From the NCBI GenBank assembly GCA_025642065.1, contig JAODUP010000561.1, positions 431,959-495,958 on the forward strand: a stretch of DNA of 64,000 nucleotides, read 5' to 3'. Made by a program: the position numbers and the translations under genes. Under the pieces are notes generated by a model. That model was not told the origin of the DNA, did not search any database, and saw nothing but the letters and a program-made list of their open reading frames with translations. Positions within the stretch are counted from its first letter, which is position 1. The number at the start of each line of letters is the position of its first letter. Below, in pieces: positions 59,658 to 64,000 of this stretch. The stretch comes from Paralvinella palmiformis (lineage: Eukaryota; Annelida; Polychaeta; Terebellida; Alvinellidae).

Positions 59658-62113
59658 AAAGAAACACATAGAGAGAAACACACACAATTGGCTAAGACTG
59701 TGCATGAGTAAAGTCCTTCAAGTGAATATAAAGCGAATTTATGCAGAAGTTGAATGGGCATTTCAATGGCTTAATTGGTGATGCGGTCGACAAAAGAACT
59801 TTAGCATCCGGGTTAAAATCCTAGACGAAATATATGCTTTAAATAGAAAAGTGATTAGAGTTGTGATAAATTAAAATTATTTTGAAAGAGTTATAAACAA
59901 AAACAGGTAAATATTAATGGAATAAATACCTGTTGTTGTTGTTATTGATGTAAGTAATGCTGGTGTTGTTGTTGATCCTTTTTTATGTTGTCCTGTTTTT
60001 TTTTGTTTTTTTTTTACGATTGTTGTAATTGTTACTCGTGTTGTTGTCATTGGATTGTGTCTACTTACGATAGCACTCTGTTTCCATCTGATAACTGTAG
60101 TACCAATTTCCGTTGTACACCTCTTCCCATGTGTTAATGACCCCTTCCGGATAGAGGGCTTCGTCCTGTACGGCGATCCCGCCACTGTTCTGACACCGAG
60201 TTTGACCGACCATCCAACCCCGCCATCCACCATCAGCCTGTATGAAGTACAGATAATTTTCGCCATTCTTCTGTTTGTAGACGTTTCGGTCCCAGCACGT
60301 TTCGCCAATCTTCGAATACGTCCCTTCTCTGGTCGCCTGCCACATGGTCTTCGATACGACGATCTTGGAACATTCTGAAACGACGCAAACGATAGAACGG
60401 CTTTAAGAGGCAGTAGCCTGGTCGTGTTTTGCTGAGCCGTTCGAATGCCATCACCGCAGCTTTAACATTAACAAAACAACAACAACGATGTAATATACAA
60501 CATAAACCTTTGGTTTTTCGTTCGTCGTTGCCATAAACTATAATGAACACTAGAGTCGTGACCCTTGTTGATAGCTACGGCGAGTATATGGCTCCATGAG
60601 ATCGATTAATAGCTATTACGGGCATCGACATTAAAACGTACGCCATTCCAATCAATTTCATCTATTCTAAGCCTCAATTGTATGGAATGTCCTCCCGGGA
60701 GCCATCAGCTCCATGGAGAATGTTGCATCTTTCAAATATCGTGTAAAACCCTTATTTCAATTAGCTTATTCATACTCATAGTAATATGTTAATATCTGAT
60801 ATTACCTTAATATCCCTGTCATGTTTGATATTATTGTTATTGCTATCAATGCACAGCCCACCTGAACAGCTTCCTGGAAATATTATTATTGTTATTATTA
60901 TCATCTTCATCATCATCATTATCATCATCATCAATGATTGTTTTGTTTAGCTACGGCCTTGGTGCCAGCTAAAAAGGGGGTCTAATACACGTCTTTTTAG
61001 GGAAATCGGATCATCGGGCCGAAGCCTTTTACTGGTGGATGAAATATCCCATAGCCGCCGACTACACTGCTAATGTTACCAGCCGCACCACGGCAACGTA
61101 TATATGATGTCTGGTAAAATGGCCCCATAAGAAGAAGTGCTAAATTGTGCCAAATAGCATTTCGTCCTTTAAAACGGGGGATTTTCATAATTTTATCATT
61201 TATTTATTCTAAATAGCCGAGTACGTTGTTAAGCCTCGGGTTTGGTAGCACATTAGACGAACATGCAACAAATAGAATCAACACTTGAACCATAACTTCG
61301 AGTTTTCTAACCCACTGCTCTAACTACTGTGCTATAAGAGCTGTCGTGCAAGAAAATCCAGGTTCGTCAACTTTCGAAATGAGTAGATGAATAAAATCAA
61401 ACATTTCTTCGTAGTATGTGTGTGTGTGTGTGTGTGGTGTGTGTGTGTGTTGTGTGAGAGAGAGAGAGAGAGGATGTGTGTGTATGTGTGTGAGTGTTGT
61501 TTAATTCAATCAACAGATGATTCAATCAACTTTATTGAACTGAGTTTGCCTATTAAACTGGATTCAACATCAGTTCAATAATATGACAGATCATGGATGT
61601 TGTTGTTGTTGCTATGCTAATTTCAAGATTTTATCGCGTCGACTAAATAATGGACCAGCTACTAGAATAAACCTATCAATATTTTAACTTACAATTGACA
61701 TGGGTATTATTACGTTCTTGTTTATTATTATTATTTAATAATAATAATAATAATCTTCGGTATTTTGAGTTGTTATTTATCACATGTCATTTACATTTTA
61801 TATTACTGTTGGTGTTGTTTTTATTCTTATTGTTGTTAATGTTAGCATCGTGTTTATATATCATCATCATCCTCAACAACAACAACATACATCATCATCA
61901 CTACCACCACACCTTCATCATTACGCCCTTTAAATCATCGCCAAACAGATAAAACGCGGGTTAGTTAACGCGGGCCTAATCACCTAACCCCGACCCATCA
62001 GACATACCTGCAGCCGTCCGCTGGCATAGTACAGCCAATAACAAGAGTATCCCCGTCAACAAACGACGGTATGGCTTCTGTAAGCCAGTCACCGTACAAC
62101 CTATCTGATCCAT
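57451..62113 (-). CDS. Single-pass membrane protein with novel Cys/Trp ectodomain and triple-PPxY tail, 280 aa
   Basis: I do not recognise the family. Four exons join in phase: 62008-62113, 60069-60374, 59140-59255 and 57451-57765. Exon 1 starts MDQIGCTVTGLQ and has a hydrophobic run LLTGILLLLAVLC, a signal peptide with cleavage probably near residue 34-36. Exon 2 (about 36-137) is an ectodomain with aromatic and Cys landmarks: CSKI at its start, GETCW, GGWRGWMVGQTRC, WEEV, NWYYSY and TECY. Exon 3 encodes one helix, GIVIACLLVVGIVITIIV, then CCCKGNKR, a stop-transfer. Exon 4 is a Pro/Tyr-rich tail with PPAY at 219-222 and PPGY at 233-236 and 257-260, the WW-domain ligand motif. Overall layout recalls Shisa/CYYR1-like adaptors, but sequence identity is not evident. 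The TAA overlaps a perfect GTAAGT donor, so a further exon is possible. Confidence 0.82.
59611..59655. repeat. (TA)n array in intron 2 of the PPxY protein gene
   Basis: About 22 TA units between exons 2 and 3. Confidence 0.9.
61215..61350 (-). repeat. SINE fragment (family C)
   Basis: On the minus strand, CTCTTATAGCACAGTAGTTAG and AGCAGTGGGTTAGAAAACTC resemble the family C head with low identity. Confidence 0.4.
61416..61473. repeat. (GT)n-(GA)n microsatellite
   Basis: An interrupted GT run followed by about 8 GA units. Confidence 0.9.
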
Positions 62114-62840
62114 AGTTTACTGTATCCCGAGCTAGATACACGACGCTGGAGTACACATCTCCTGTAATGACGGCTAGCCGGATGAGGATCCCGTATTGAC
62201 GATTATCCGTGACACTAACGGAACGTTATCCAGATATCCCGGTCTAGGTGGCCACTCTTACGGTCCGTTATACCGGGTGATGGTCGCTTGGTCGGCGTGG
62301 ACACACCCCGGTCTAAAACGGAGGCGAAGAATTGCAGCATTTATCCTCGACAGCCATCTATAGTTCCAACGCCGCGTCCCCCTACACCTACCCGATTTAC
62401 CTGCGGAGACAGGTGAACTACGGAGCCAGGTGTGTGCGCGCGTGTGTGTGTGTGCGTCCCGGCCGAAGACCGAGGCCAATCGATATGTTGTGAGCCTTCA
62501 TTTACACAGAGACCGTAAACACAGATCGATAAAACGATCAAACGGCGATGTGGTCTCGTGGCTGAGCTAGGTGTGTGCTCGGCTCGGCTTGTTTCGTGGC
62601 CCTGAATTGAGGTCATTCTTAAAGTTCTCCTTTCTTCTCCTTCTTCTGTGGCTCCGTGTGCCACAGGTGTATTTATTTCGGGATTTGTGAGCGGATGATT
62701 AATCATTTTTGTCTGTTCCGATCGATTATAGAAATCGGATTATGTATTGATCTGGCCTTTATGAAATCTTAATAGCTTTTTCTGCTTTGGGTTGGTGAGG
62801 ACTTTAAGATGAGCTGTGTTTAGGCACTGTTATCTTGTCC

Positions 62841-62893
<53 letters not shown>

Positions 62894-62992
62894 AGCTGTG
62901 TATAATAAGGCACAGGCACAGAGAATCTCGAACCGTGAATTCAAGTGGCGAATTTTCTTGCTGAGACATGTGTAACGTCTCACCAGTCCCAG
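62841..62992. repeat. Microsatellite-linked repeat, copy 2
   Basis: (GT)n at 62841-62891 is followed by TATAATAAGGCACAGGCACA, GAGAATCTCGAACCGTGAAT, TCAAGTGGCG and CTCACCAGTCCC, matching copy 1 at 55500-55615. Confidence 0.7.
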
Positions 62993-62995
62993 ACA

Positions 62996-63183
62996 GGATG
63001 ATGATTTATGTTTGTATGGCCACTTTTGTGCATATGGTAGGCTAAATGGGCCGAGCAACCTCCAAATATAATGAAGCGAAGTCAAAGAGGAAACACTCTT
63101 CAGATATCCCCACGTCGAGATTCGAACTCAGGTGGTAGTAACCTGTGGCCCAACGCGCTACCAATTAAATCACGGAGGCACCC
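62996..63183 (-). repeat. tRNA-derived SINE (family A)
   Basis: Well-preserved copy. On the minus strand the head has TTAATTGGTAGCGCGTTGGG and GAGTTCGAATCTCG (B box), and the body GGTTGCTCGGCCCATTTAGC. It abuts the microsatellite-linked repeat on one side and a GT array on the other. Confidence 0.85.
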
Positions 63184-63187
63184 TGTT

Positions 63188-63212
63188 ATGTGTGTGTGTG
63201 TGTGTGTGTGTG

Positions 63213-63243
<31 letters not shown>
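63188..63243. repeat. (GT)n microsatellite
   Basis: GT run with one TG slip. It begins directly at the head of the family A SINE. Confidence 0.9.
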
Positions 63244-63244
<1 letters not shown>

Positions 63245-64000
63245 AAGCAAGCTCCAGGTCATCTGCCTGCATCTGTTGATGCAAGTCCATGGAAGCGAAA
63301 TCAATTACAAATGAGACTTGCTAAAATAAACCGGCTTCATATAGCGTGAAGGTTAATAAACGATTAACGTATTAACACATTACATCACATAGCTATACAG
63401 ACGGCGTGGTCTTAATCCATTTGGAATATGCCTGATTAAATCAATATTGTATTATATTACTCATAACTGCACCGAAACCATCAACATTTATTAAATCCTA
63501 TCACAAAACTGTCACACATACAACGGTGATTTACTTTTTTTATAAAATACACTTATGGGGGTATTATCCGAAACGTTCAATACCACGTGAGCAAATATTG
63601 AAATACCGTTCTTTGAGCCAGAATATGTTTATTGAGGTCATCGGATATTGATTGGTCATGAGCTCGATAAGTATTTTTCGAGTTCCTCGAATTACGGACT
63701 CTGTTAGTAAACCAGTTGGATATAGACATTGCGACAATAATACCAGTTTGTTTACAACAGCTGGTGTGTGTGCGTGTGTGTGTCTGAGACCCAACCAGAA
63801 TAGGGGTAAGGGAACTTTTCTTATACCAATCTTCTTGTAGATAACATATAACGTTTATTCACCACATGAATCATCATTATCATCATCATATGTGACATTA
63901 TTTGTCCTTATTTTAAACACATATTTTGGTTTAGTAAACATCGCACCCAGTAACATGATTGTCATGCCACAGTATGCCCCCAGTCTAGACTATACCTTGG

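Larger units (their letters stand above)
60375..62007 (-). other. Intron 1 of the PPxY protein gene
   Basis: The 1.6-kb intron holds trinucleotide tracts near 60885-60930 and 61720-61755, a GT/GA array at 61416-61473 and a family C SINE near 61215-61350. The open frame at 60997-61188 has no recognised domain. Confidence 0.6.
62114..64000. other. Region upstream of the PPxY protein gene
   Basis: The first 600 bp are less AT-rich and probably include the promoter and 5' UTR of the gene starting at 62113. Beyond that lie a microsatellite-linked repeat, a family A SINE and GT arrays. No further exon was recognised. Confidence 0.5.

Noticed and set aside
60055..60550. Open frames on both strands around the ectodomain exon
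   Set aside because: Only the minus frame that contains TECY and joins the adjacent exons in phase is credible; the others are shadows.

Overview
This is eukaryotic nuclear DNA from an invertebrate animal. The exons are short and carry GT-AG junctions, tRNA-derived SINEs are numerous, DNA transposons and LINE remnants are present, and long (TA)n and (GT)n arrays recur. The base composition is AT-rich. A lophotrochozoan, probably a mollusc, is my best guess. That rests on general appearance, and no single feature fixes the species.

Four protein-coding genes can be assembled exon by exon with consistent splice phases. (1) On the plus strand, 558-10054 carries the 3' eight coding exons of vezatin (VEZT), an adherens-junction membrane protein; the 5' exons lie left of the window. 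(2) On the minus strand, 44096-10985 carries an apparently complete 36-exon TDRD9 / spindle-E orthologue of 1432 residues, the DExH helicase-Tudor protein of the piRNA pathway. It is convergent with VEZT, with 930 bp between the stop codons. (3) On the minus strand, 50149-48933 carries a two-exon rhodopsin-like GPCR of 336 residues that lacks several canonical class A motifs. (4) On the minus strand, 62113-57451 carries a four-exon, single-pass membrane protein of 280 residues. It has a signal peptide, an unrecognised Cys/Trp-rich ectodomain, and a tail with three PPxY motifs.

The introns and intergenic DNA are packed with mobile-element debris. There is an L2/CR1-like LINE in a VEZT intron. 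TDRD9 intron 1 holds a hAT element with a near-perfect 8-bp target duplication, and TDRD9 intron 3 holds a second decayed hAT transposase. A THAP/P-element-like remnant lies at 46.1-46.8 kb and a second LINE reverse-transcriptase fragment at 53.85-54.4 kb. At least three tRNA-derived SINE families occur. One has nine recognisable copies with (ATC)n tails.

TDRD9 silences transposons in animals where it has been studied, so a 33-kb TDRD9 gene whose introns are full of transposon relics is a notable context. Three TDRD9 introns carry (TA)n arrays 11-15 nt from the 3' splice site, and one TDRD9 intron uses a GC-AG junction. No bacterial-type system, CRISPR array, rRNA or functional tRNA gene was seen.
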